Positions 12,188 through 22,778 of a DNA stretch of 64,000 bases are shown piece by piece. Both the position numbers and the translations under genes were made by a program. Under the pieces are notes generated by a model. That model ran no database searches and was not told the DNA's origin. It worked only from the letters and a program-made list of their open reading frames with translations. The stretch is from Moniliella sp. 'wahieum' (lineage: Eukaryota; Basidiomycota; Moniliellomycetes; Moniliellales; Moniliellaceae): NCBI GenBank assembly GCA_003971905.1, contig RSEE01000002.1, positions 992,001-1,056,000 of the forward strand, given 5' to 3'. Position 1 is the stretch's first letter. Each line of letters begins with the position of its first letter.

Positions 12188-12913
12188 AGGAGGACGAAAG
12201 TAATATACCAAGGCTGGTCCACTTTCTATACCGCGACTTGGTCGAACTTTACGCAACTGAAGCGCCGTTCATTATTGGTAAGGTCCTGCGCATAGGGCGT
12301 AACAGTAACAACAGTGGAGTTGCATGGGTTGGATTTCGCCCATTTAAAATCACAGGGGTCAAGCACCGCTCCGGGTGCCGTATCGTTGAAGAGGTGGAAG
12401 ATGCTCCTGAAGAGTTTGCCTTACTTGATGTGAGTGGACACATCAACACTGTGTTGAGCTGTTTGAACTAACTATTGATCTCGTTATCAGAGACTTGGAA
12501 CGGAGGCCCCCTTCCAACACGCCTGCACTAAGCGCTGTCTCATTGACCCTCAAGGAAAGAGGGTAGTTGTGCATAATCACGAGATCGATCCCGAGACTGG
12601 CGACTTTGAGGAGATTGAGTACTACACTGAGGAAGCATATCACGAGGGGCAAGGCCGAAGGCCGGTACCCAATGAGTATGCCATACGCAGTCCTCCTCAC
12701 ACCAAACCCTATATGGACCTGCGCATCAGTCGCTCACTCACACACATCACGCCCGAGCGTTTGAGTAGGAACGTCGCCGCAAACATCGACAAAACGAACG
12801 CGATGGCGCACATGAACAAGAGGAATCAGACCAAGGCTCGGCTAGTAGCCAATGCCTTGGCGCCCGACACCACGAAGCCCCGGAGTCTGACTAGGACAGA
12901 GGCCCATGCATAA
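12188..12913 (+). CDS. Unknown two-exon protein, 5' end unresolved
   Basis: Two exons join in frame across a 61-nt intron (12430-12490, GTGAGT...CAG). The first readable exon begins after an acceptor-like CAG at 12187 (EDESNIPRLVHFLYRDLVEL) and has no ATG in its frame, so an upstream exon is needed. One candidate is an open frame ending with a GTGTAT donor at about 12060, which would overlap the promoter and exon 1 of the opposite-strand gene. The second exon includes HNHEIDPETGDFEEIEYY and a basic C-terminal tail ending SLTRTEAHA. Mixed acidic and basic composition and clean splicing favour a real gene. I do not recognise a domain. Confidence 0.5.
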
Positions 12914-14713
12914 ATGTATGTCCTCTCCCACAAATGACCCGAGCAGCCTTGAAGGCTTACGCATTCCGACAGCCTATACGTCTGATAAGGGTGCCGCTGG
13001 TCCAAATGAGCGTTGTAGGGTGTGTGGATAGGACCCTGGGCGAGAGAACAGTGCTCTTGTTCGCCCTTGGAATCTGGGCGAGCACGGTTGTGGGTTCCTC
13101 TCGGCGGCAGCGGGCTGGGCAAGCACATGGTGGGCAGGCGGTAAAGCAGAGAGAGGTCGGAGGCGTGGGATGAGGGCGTGTGCCAGGTCAAGCTGGCGTG
13201 CAGGACGGCAAGGGTGTAGCGCGGAGCGATGCCGCCGGTCTTATTCAGCGCGGGTGAGGGAGGCAGGTGGCGAGGCGGCGAGAGTGGCGTCGAGCATGGC
13301 TGTGTGGGGATGCTGACGATGGGATGGGTGGGCTGGGAATGGGGGTGGGAGAGCCAGCTGTGCGAGCCAAGGGGGGCAACTGGTGGGTAGGCGTGCGCTA
13401 TGTTTCAAGAATTGGCTTAAAATCTCAAGAAATCTCAACGTTGGGCCCGGCTGGCCCCAGTTGCGCGCCGAGACCAAAACAGCTCCTTGGCGCAGGACGC
13501 GGAATTCGCTCCTCTGTAATATTTTTCAAGCCTTGGCCGCCAGCCAGAGAGAGAATGGCCGCCAGAAGCTGATAAAATGAAATTGTGTTCTGCATTAAGA
13601 GTTTAAAATTTCCCAGTCGACCGCCCGTGTCCTTGTCTCTCTAGCCCCACTAGGACCCCCATCAATCATTCGCCAAAGCACGTAACTACCTTGAGTCGGC
13701 CCTTTAGGTTCTACAAGGGATTGTACCCCTAAACCCCCGGCCGGGCCCCCTGGCGGCGCACACCCGTGCGTGATACTGCCAGTGGTCTCAGCCATACCGC
13801 GTAACGCGTAACGGACAACCGCAGTTACAGGTGGCCAGTTTATTAGGCCACCGTTTAGAAGGGTATAGCATTTCTTTTTGTCCCAGACTTACTGCTGCAT
13901 GACATATATGCCTACGGCATAATTGTGTGAGACGGGCAACCCAGGATAGAAAAAGGAAGAGGAAAAGATACTCAACGGAGATTCGAACCTGCGGTCTTCC
14001 GTATTACCCAAGGATGGGCTTAACCGCAACACTGTTTAGTCTGGATAGGAGAGTTTCCAAAAAGGATTGACCTCTATAACGGATTTTGTGATGCCAAAAA
14101 ACCCCTTCATCAGTCCCCACACTACCAAAGTATGTAACCTGATCGACTAGATCTCAGGGACCTGGAAGGCCTGATCGCCGAGATCTGTCCCCATCATTAG
14201 GAAAATGCCAAAGCCATCGTGAGTAGGAGATACATCGATACAGGGAACCCAAGCCGGCGGGAAGTTCCGGTCACCGGTCGCATCATAGTATTCCATGTGA
14301 CCGGTGTCCTCTGTCTCCTAAGATCAAACGCGCTAATTGAGCGCTGGTGTATAGGTGGGGCCCCACACATTAGAGTGGGCCCATCTCGGAGAAAGCCGGG
14401 CCGGAGTCATGCGTCACGCGTCACGGGTGTCGAGCAGGGGGAACATCACATTTCAGGATCTCCCAAAAGGCTGTAGTGCGGGTGAGATGACATAATTGGG
14501 GTGGCGCCGTATGGGCTGACATGGGAAACCCAGAAACAACATGGAGCTGTCGGATGTGCTGCGATTTAGTAGTTATCCACATACTGTCATCCGGGGGAAT
14601 ATAGCAGGTGCCGCTGGCATCGCGCTCAGCGTTGGAGGCCAGCGAAGAACGATCCGGAATTAACTGTGCATTACTCTTTCATCCACCATCTTCGCGTTCA
14701 CACCTGTTGGCAA
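12914..14713. other. Gene-free stretch
   Basis: G-rich from about 13200 to 13400 on the plus strand, AT-rich after 13570. It holds a short ACGCGT block (13798-13813) and a tRNA-like sequence. No supported gene. Confidence 0.6.
13967..14036 (-). other. tRNA-like sequence, degenerate
   Basis: The minus strand has a B-box-like GGTTCGAATC, an A-box-like GCGGTTAAGC about 40 nt upstream and a TTTT run directly after the 3' end. The acceptor arms do not pair, two of five anticodon-stem pairs fail and the T-stem is broken. It is probably a decayed tRNA or tRNA-derived element; a structured ncRNA cannot be excluded. Confidence 0.3.
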
Positions 14714-16401
14714 TGCTGGTGCAAGACAAGCCGTTGCTCACCTTTACTCTCGTTGCCGGCATCTCGACCCTGGCTGTAGGATATGCGCTGTGGCGCACTT
14801 CCCGCGTACCTCCGTCCAAGAAGGACAATAAGGAGGGAAAGGGCCAACACCGTACGCGCACTACCTTCCTTAACCTTGGACCCGAGACCGATTCGGCACC
14901 AGAAGCATCATGACGGACCAATGGCTCATGAAGACATTCCCATTACCGTCACTACGAAGAAGAGTTGCCTGCGATACCCAATGGAGCAATCAGTAGGTTG
15001 TCTATCTTCGCTCCACGTTCATTACTGACCCTCGGCCAGACCTGGAGTCTTCCTCAAATCCTACCGGCCTGGAACCGCTGCGCGAACCATACCTGCTTCC
15101 GTCTCAGGAGGAACTCTCGAGTTATATCCAAAGGTCGCTGAAATCGAGACCCCAACCGTCAAATCGCGCAAGCCTGAACCAGTCATCCCCAATACTTCCG
15201 CCACGTCAGAGTTCTCTGATGTATCAACCACGAGGACCCAACAATCGAATGTTTTGCTCTCCGATCTAGTGAACAATAATCATTCGGGCACACACCTTTC
15301 CATGACGGCTCCGTCCCAGTGTCCTGCGCCTACTTTAGAAGCCATGGGGGATATGCCTGCAATGTCGCCCGCCCTTTCTACTCCCACAGCACCGAGAATA
15401 CTTCCCCTCCAGAAAGAGGATGATCGTCCTGTTGTCCCCGTCACCGTGACTGGGCTCCCCCCCGAAGCGAGCAAGACGGCAAACCAAATCCCCAGCACGC
15501 CACCGACGGCCCGCAGGAGCACACAACAGGACCCGCGCATTACGCGTGTGGACCAATCAGCATCACGTGAGGAAAAAGAGCCATCGAATCGGGGAGAAAG
15601 AAAATCCACTCCCCCGCTCGAACGGACACCTGTATCCAAGGTAAAGGACAGCAGTTTCCCCATGCCACCCCAGAACTCTCCTCGTATCCCTTTCTCTCAC
15701 AACCGCCCCGAATCGGATTGGCACAGTCCTAGTAGCCCCCCCGAGCCACGCCCTCTCCTCGTCCTCGCTCTTCCATGTTCTTCGGTTTGCACCGTCATGA
15801 TGCGGAAGAGAAGCCCCTTTCGACGGACAACGAGTCACCGGTCAAGTCGAAAAGCGTCGACAGTCGTTCAGCAAGCGCGCCTCGAGCCTATTCCACAAAA
15901 AGACGTCCTTGCCTACAAACGCGCCCCCGTTGCCGACGGATGCGGGGATGAACATCCATGCGGCACAGCCGGAACGCAAGCGTGTCTCAGCCGGCAGTGC
16001 CCCACCACTCCCATTTATCTTATGGCTCGGACACAACGCACCGTTCTGCATACCCTCTCATCATAACGGCTTTTGCGAGTGACACAACCAACAGGGAAAG
16101 CAGCGCACCTACACCCCCCTCGGCAACCAACACTTTCCTCAGCTCGGTGGGCAAGGTCTCCCCCATTGACAGTGAGGGAAATCTCTTACTCACTCCCAAG
16201 ACTTCTCCCAATATGGACAAGGGCCCCGCGCACTCTGCCGGTGGCTTATCCCCACCGGTTTCCAGTGAGCTTCATGAAGACGAGGAAAAGCGGCCTGGAG
16301 TCGGAACGCGTCTGGGGCGGCTGAGCATCATAACGAAGCGTGGATCCCAGCTGGATTCGAGCCAAGGGCCTCCCATGTCTCACAGCCTGCACCAAGTGTA
16401 A
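14714..16401 (+). CDS. Ser/Pro-rich protein with N-terminal membrane anchor
   Basis: Begins MLVQDKPLLTFTLVAGISTL at 14714, followed by one hydrophobic helix to about residue 28, then a basic linker (SKKDNKEGK). The rest is Ser/Thr/Pro-rich and disordered. A likely intron runs from about 14996 (GTAGGT) to 15041 (CAG). The coding frame changes several times: about 14910; between 15680 and 15860, where KRASSLFHKKTSLP appears in another frame; and near 16060, where the last frame (15958-16401) ends HSLHQV-stop. I read a single-pass membrane protein with a long cytosolic or lumenal low-complexity domain; no catalytic domain is visible. Two separate genes would also fit. Confidence 0.5.
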
Positions 16402-17109
16402 AGGACCTGTGATGGATGAGATCTTCTTTCGCCGTGGATTGTTTTCAAAGCCCATTCACCCACTTTCGTGTCTGCTACCACACAGATATCAGAGGTTTCG
16501 TCAACATGCTGAATTCATACCACCCGTCTTAGTATGTCGTTGAAATTGCGGACCGCTAAAGGCACAACATGTGCTATTCCCGCGTGCTTTTCGTGCCCTC
16601 TTTTGAATCTACGCTAGTGGAGGTTTAGGGTGTCTATAAATTGGCTTTCAATGGGTCTTCTCTACTAGAGACAAAACAGTTCAATAGGTATATGTGGCAT
16701 ACTTAGTATCACTCCAGTCTCTAAAATTCGTTAACCGTTAACACCCAGACAAGATCTGTCTCTGCATTATAAAAAACAGCTTCAGGCAATTGTTCCGAAT
16801 AAATGAATGGGGCAACTCATCGGGCTCATTAGGTCATACAGGGAAAGACGCTCGCCGATTAGTACGATAGGCTGGTTAGTCGCCCTCATAATGTACGGAG
16901 AGAAGGGGTCTTGTGAGCCCAGTAATATGAAAGACGTGAGTAAAAGACAGTTGGGCCAATTGGCCGTATATTGCTGCTGCTCAGGGTCGTATAGATGGCG
17001 CAGCTGTGGGTGTTGTTGTGTCATGAGTGCGAACCCGGGATTCGTGCACATGTAGGGGGTTCAAGCACTCTGGTATTCACAACTAGATGAAGAAATGAGA
17101 AAGAGGAAA
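16402..17109. other. Intergenic, nothing recognised
   Basis: AT-richer spacer between two genes that converge on it. No repeat array and no coding signal. Confidence 0.6.
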
Positions 17110-18791
17110 CTAGACGCTGTTGTCCCTGCAGGAGAAAGGTTGCCCAGAGGTGGAAGAGTCCTTGGCCATTGCCACAGCAGCGGCATACGTTCCGCACCCC
17201 GTAAAAAGCACCCTGCACCCACGAGAACGGCGCTCAAGATAAAGATCATCTGGTCTTTCTTGGACCCATGGTGGAACGAACGGTTCCAAGCGCGTTGCAG
17301 CCAAGTTTTGCCTGGAGGCGTAACAAGAGTGCCTGTGGAAGGATGCGCAAACTCGAGGGAGAGCATGTACAGCCCCATAAGGCCAGTGAGACCGACGACC
17401 AAGAATCCGCCCGTCAAAGCGCCAATGAGGGAAAGCAAGTCATCAAACACTGGTACCGCACATGCGAGCACAAAGCCGAGAATGAGTACGGTGCAAAAGG
17501 AAGCCGACCAGACGACCCAGTGTACAGGGGTAGAGTGGTTCAGGTGGCGTGTCCCGCGTAGAGCACGCACGAAAATATACTTGGCACCGATGTGCCACAG
17601 GAGAAGGGCACTAACAAACAATCCAAACAGAGCGATTGAATAGCACACAATCTTGAGTGTTGGCCCAGCCGTGGCGAGGACAGGGGAGGAGGAAAGCCAC
17701 TTGCCCGCCCGCCCATAGACCAGACAGGCAATCACAACGTACGTGATGCAGACAAAGCCTTGTCCCGCATAGACCGACTTGAGGAAATCTTCCGGTCTCT
17801 TCATCTCGGCCGAGATGGAGAAGAAACCAGGGGTTCCCATTAAGGCAAAGAGCTGCGTTGAAACGGCGTTCATTGCCTTGTACAGAGGGTAGCGTACGGC
17901 AGCCTGGACTTCGTTTCCCGCACCAGGAGGGCGGCTTTGGCCTTTGCCCTTGACGAGTATGGCAATCGTTTGCACCCACACTGATACGATAACGCATGTC
18001 AAGCCGATATAGGACAGGATTGCCACCCGTTCCATCTCGTGCAGAATTGATCCGATAATACACACAAAGCCGGTCACAATACCCGCAAATGCGAGTGTAC
18101 AGAGCCCGTGGAGGGTGATCGCATTAAAAGCGATGGTCAAAGTCCTGTCAAAGCATTAATATCTCTCTCCACCAGGGGATCATAGCCGTAATCGGGAAGG
18201 AAGGAAGATGACTTACTCAATGGCCGAACCGGCAAAGAGGATGAATACAATGCAATAACTCCAACCAAACACCTCACCGCCCACGCGACCGCCAATCATG
18301 TACCCAAAGTCGCCAACTGAGTGGATATGGGGATAGCGCATGCGGATCTTGGCAATGTACCATGACGAGAGAGTGGTGATTGCACATAAGAGCAAAAGGG
18401 AGATGAGGCCCGGTACAAAGCCCAGGGTCCCGAAAGTGGCGGGAATACCTAGGATGCCAACTACCAAAAGCCGAGTCAATCTTCCATCATCTCTCATATA
18501 CGAGAACAGGGACGGGAGTGGGGAAGAGGATGGGGACAATGAAGAGGATTGTGGGACGTACTTCCGATTTGGGATTTCGCAGCCACGACAGCACCTTCTT
18601 TCCAGTCCATTCGGCGAAGCTCGTTATCCTCGCCGAGCACGTCCTCCTCACCTTCGGGATAGGTATGCCCAACCTCGTATACGTCCACTCGGCCCCGTTC
18701 CCTCGCCCTCGTACCGCTTTTCATCTTTCTCCTCCTTGTTAAGGTGGGAAGAAGGGAGCTTCACGGTCTCTTCGATGGTAGAAGCAGACAT
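17110..18791 (-). CDS. AAAP-family amino acid transporter (AVT-like)
   Basis: Polytopic transporter for neutral amino acids, expected at the plasma or vacuolar membrane. The N-terminus MSASTIEETVKLPSSHLNKE (ATG 18791) shifts frame into a cytosolic segment containing EDVLGEDNELRRMDWKEGAV, which precedes TM1 in this family. Exon 2 (18217-18480) carries TM1-2 with GILGIPATFGTLGFVPGLI. After a 72-nt intron (18145-18216, GTAAGT...CAG), exon 3 carries about eight further helices, including MGTPGFFSISAEMKRPEDF, the usual loop of the family. A 1-nt break near 17197 moves the last helix into a frame reading CGTYAAAVAMAKDSS and stopping at 17110; without it the frame runs on to 17061. At least three breaks in all. 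Substrate cannot be told from sequence. Confidence 0.88.
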
Positions 18792-20357
18792 AATGTTGGT
18801 GTGGTCATGGTAGGGAAGTGAGTAGTGAACGGGGGCGGGCCGAACTGTTTGAGACGAGAGGCATAGGCCCGTAACCCATATTCAGCCCACGGTATTCCTA
18901 CCGAACCAACAAGCATCATCAGCTGATGCCTCACACGCCTCACACCCCCTGTGGAGAGTGGGGCTTGTCTTATCGTGGCGCGCCGTAGCAGGCCGTAGCT
19001 CTCGCTGCGGGCGGTTTCGCTGGCTCAGCGCTCAGCGCTCATCATTCGTCATGCATGACCAGGACCAGAGGCGTTCTGCCGTTACGCGTCACCGGTTACC
19101 TCTCGAACCGCAGCGGGGACTCCCCTACTGCCTCGGCTGAGTAGGCTGTGCGCCCTCCGCCGCTGAGTAGGGCGTTTAAGTTCTCAAGCTGAGTGCAGAG
19201 CCGCTGAACCTCGGACGCTGTCTCGGCCCACCGCCCAAACACCCCAATATATCACCCCGTTCGCGGGGAAAACTTCGCAGCGTGAGAGCAGTCTTCGGCC
19301 ATTCGGGCAAATGACGCAGGTATCGAAGCGTTATCGATTATCAGCCACTAGACACCAGCACAGGACCACTTCCATACCAAGATATAACAATTCGCGCGAA
19401 TGTTGTCGATGAAGACTTGCGCAGGGGCACCTACCCTGGTCTACCAGTGGCCTACCCTGGTCCAACACAGGCAAAATGATCATGCACCTGTGTGTGATGC
19501 ACCATGTGACCATTGTCACGGGCGGGCGCCGCCAGGGGGCCCGCCCTGGGGTTTTTGGGGTACAATCCCTTAGGCGACGGTAGGTCGACTCACGATAGTT
19601 TCGGGCTTAGGCTGGTTGGCGTGTCCGAGCGGAGCTAGGAACGAGGAGAGGCCTTTGGTGGGGCGGCTGCACGTGTGGCAAGGCTGCGTCTGCACCGGTG
19701 GGCCGTAGTAACGTGTCTGAAGCCTCCGGGACTTAGGGACGGGAGGAGGCAGCGGCGGACAAACACTGCCTTAACTGGGACTGGGAATCGCCGCGACCGA
19801 AGGAGGGCTCGCGCGATTGGACTGACGAAGGGCTGGAGGACGAGGTCGGAGATGTCGGACGCTAACAAGAGGAGCTGCCATTAGCTGGAAACGGACAGGA
19901 GTCGGACAGGATAGGCGGGAAAGGGACGAAGGTGGAGACGAGAGATGACGAGAATGGAAGGGGGGGAAAAGATCCCCATCAACCAGGGGTACAGGCAGGA
20001 TCAAAAGGGAAACGGATACAAGAGAGGGTGTAGAAAGGAAGACATGTCAAAAGCGGGGTTGGTCGCCGCAGGCGCGACCGAGAAAGGAAACGGAAACGGG
20101 GACGGGACGGCAGATGCCGCCACGGCACTGGAAGCTTGGTGGCCTTATTTATAGGCCGGCCGACTTGGACTTGGGCGGGGGGCGACTATTGTCGCGCGGA
20201 GCATGGCCCTTCGGCCACGATACTTAATTTAGCCAACCATCATCACACTTGGTTGGCCTGCGGAGCACGCTCTACTGGGCATGTTCGGAGCAGGCGGGCC
20301 TTAGCTTGGGTCGGACCATCTCGTGTCCGCCGCAGCCCGTGACAACCATAGTCGACT

Positions 20358-20391
20358 GCAAGCTTCAGGCTTCAAGCTTCAAGCTTCATGC
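20358..20391. repeat. AAGCTTC heptad array
   Basis: Four register-locked heptads, the second reading AGGCTTC. It is followed in the same register by ATGCGCC. Confidence 0.85.
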
Positions 20392-20830
20392 GCCCCGACG
20401 CCAGCGTTCCGCACACCTCAGGCTGAGGCCCTCGGGCCTTTGAGGCTCAGGACGCTCGCCAATTCGCCAAGCAGATCAGAGCCTAGGGCCTATAATCAGA
20501 GCGCCGAACCCCCAACGCTGAGCGTGTTGAATGTTGAACTGAACAAAAGGGGACCTTGGACCTTAAGCCTTTGCCGCATGCTGAGCGTTGATGTACTTCA
20601 TGTGGGCATCACCACACCCTGGCAGAATTGATACGTCGTTTGCCTTCGGATTATAGTACCTGAACGCCAACGTGGCTTTTAAGAGGCGCTGGATTGGAAC
20701 TGTGGCAGAGCAAGGGTGGTCACCCGGTCACTCAGGGGGTGGCCTCAGCGTGAAATCCGCCCAAGGGCCCTGAGGCCTGATGCAGATGAATGATGTCGAT
20801 GAGCACCGAGTCTGACATCTGTTCATACAT

Positions 20831-20850
20831 TACGCGTTACGCGTTACGCC
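20831..20850. repeat. ACGCGTT heptad array
   Basis: Two full and one partial 7-bp units of ACGCGT with a T spacer. Confidence 0.85.
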
Positions 20851-21070
20851 TCCTTGATGCACTTGATGGGTTACGGTTACGCTTAACGTGTTACGCTGCC
20901 ACCCATTCCTACTTGCAGCGACGATGGAGATGTGCAGATTGACTTCATTCGATCATCAACGTCAACGTTCAACATCATCCTATCCGATTCAGGTCGCGCC
21001 AGTGTTTGAGAGTGACTCAGCTGCGAGACCTCGATAGCTGCAACACTGCCGCAACCGTTTTCCGATGTTC

Positions 21071-21107
21071 AACGTTCAACGTTCAACGTTCAGTACTCAG
21101 TACTAGT
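21071..21107. repeat. Heptad array switching AACGTT to AGTACT
   Basis: AACGTTC three times, then AGTACTC and AGTACT, then AGT, all in one 7-bp register. The spacer base C is kept across the switch while four of the six palindrome bases change. Confidence 0.95.
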
Positions 21108-22171
21108 AGTAGGCTTTTCAGGTCCTCCGCCCCCTCGGCGCCTCAGCGCGCCAGAGCCTGGCTATTTCGCTCTGCCCTTTCTTCCTCACCCGTACCTGTC
21201 ACACTCACGTGCCACGGTCCTACTGTTAGGCCTTAGGCCTTTAGGTAATCTGCAATAAGCAATCCTTCATCTCCTTCCTAGCCACATGTCTACTCTTTTC
21301 TACCAACGAATCATTTGCCTCCTTGACTGTACTTGTGGTTCTACGCGTCTTCCGCCAACACATAATTATACCTGCTGCCGATACTCTGCGTCTGCCATGA
21401 TTGATTCATATTCGCCGATGCAGGCTGGGTACTGCTATATATACAAGCTAAAGTGGGAGGGAATGCGGAAATGTACACTTAGCATCAGGTACTCAGTCTC
21501 CAGTAGTAACTACTCGTGTACTCAGCACTCATGATACTTGCAAGATTGGCGGATCTGATGTCGTGCCACATGAGCTTCCCCTGTCCCTTCGGCTTAGGGA
21601 GGCGGAAGCCCTAGGCCTCAGGCCGCACCTGCCGCACTTCGCACGCTTTGCGCGTTACTAGGTAACACTAGTAGATCCACGGAGCAACCGGGTAGGCCCA
21701 CCTCCAACCTTTTCTCGGGTTGGCGCAAGGTTTCTCAGTACTCAGTATAGTATACGCTTTTGTTGATTGGCCGATACTGCCGACAGCCCCCCCTCCCACA
21801 CAGCGAGAACAAAAGGGCCCTCTCAAGTAGCAAAATAGCCAAGCTTCTTCATATTCCCCAGTGGTGCAGTTTGTTGATAGTCAAGCTTCAAGGTTGAACG
21901 TTGATGCATCATGCCCTGAATTGCAGGGCAATGAAGGCGACGTGCAACCCGACCCAGGAATAATGAGACGGCTATGGATGGAGGCCAGGCAGACTGGTGG
22001 CTCTTTAGGCATGTGCCATTTGGGGGGGATGGGGTGGGTACAGAGGTCGGGAGTATCGAGAGGAATGGGCATAGCGGCGTTTGCAAGAGAGAGGGACAGA
22101 CAAGGCTCTCCCGCCCAACAAACAGGGACGTACGAATAGTACAGCAAAGCATGTAACGGAGCAAACAAGAA

Positions 22172-22778
22172 TTACTTCTTCTTGCCAGCAATGGCACGAC
22201 CACGACGGCCGGTCGTCTTGGTGTGCTGTCCGCGCACACGCAGCTGGAGGTAGTGACGGATACCGCGGTGAGCGCGGATCTTCTTCAAGCGCTCAATGTC
22301 CTCACGCAGTGCAGAGTCAATGTTGTTCGAAAACAAGCTGGGACGACTTGCCCGTCGTCACATCGCGCTGCCGGTTAAGGAACCAATCCGGGATCTTGAA
22401 CTCCTGCGGGTTATGAAGGATGTTGACCACGCGCTCCAGCTCGTCCGAGTTGAGCTCACCGGCACGTGACAGCGTCAGCTCACGTTCACGATAGAATGGG
22501 TAGGAGAGGAGGAGGGAGAGGGAGGAAGGAGGGGACGGAGGCGGAATGGGGGCATCGCCTACGACGTCCGTGGGATGACAAAAGGGAATCGGGCGAGCCA
22601 CATACCGCTTGTTGAGGTCAATGTCGGCCTTCTTGCACACCATGTTGGCAAAGCGACGACCCACACCCTTAATCTGGGTCAAAGCGTACATAATCTTGAC
22701 CCTGCCATCAACGTTCGTGTTGAGCAAGCGCAAAATGTGCGCAAAGCTCTGCGATGCATCCATAGGAACAAGGGACAT
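22172..22778 (-). CDS. RPS18: 40S ribosomal protein S18 (uS13)
   Basis: Small-subunit head protein near the decoding centre and inter-subunit bridges. Exon 1 (22606-22778) begins [20 protein letters not shown] and includes [27 protein letters not shown] donor at 22605 opens an intron whose acceptor, near 22485, is not a clean AG in this sequence. Exon 2 resumes [20 protein letters not shown], then a 1-nt shift at about 22325 leads into the last frame with [20 protein letters not shown] and the conserved tail [14 protein letters not shown], ending AGKKK-stop at 22172. Total length fits the family (about 150 aa). As the protein is essential, the frame break and bad acceptor are more likely sequence errors than mutations. 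Confidence 0.95.

Larger units (their letters stand above)
18792..22171. other. Gene-free, repeat-bearing stretch
   Basis: Holds palindromic heptad arrays (20358-20391, 20831-20850, 21071-21107), a purine-biased stretch on the plus strand (about 19640-20110) and GC-rich tracts with AGCGCT words near 19020. No open frame resembles a known protein. Confidence 0.6.
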
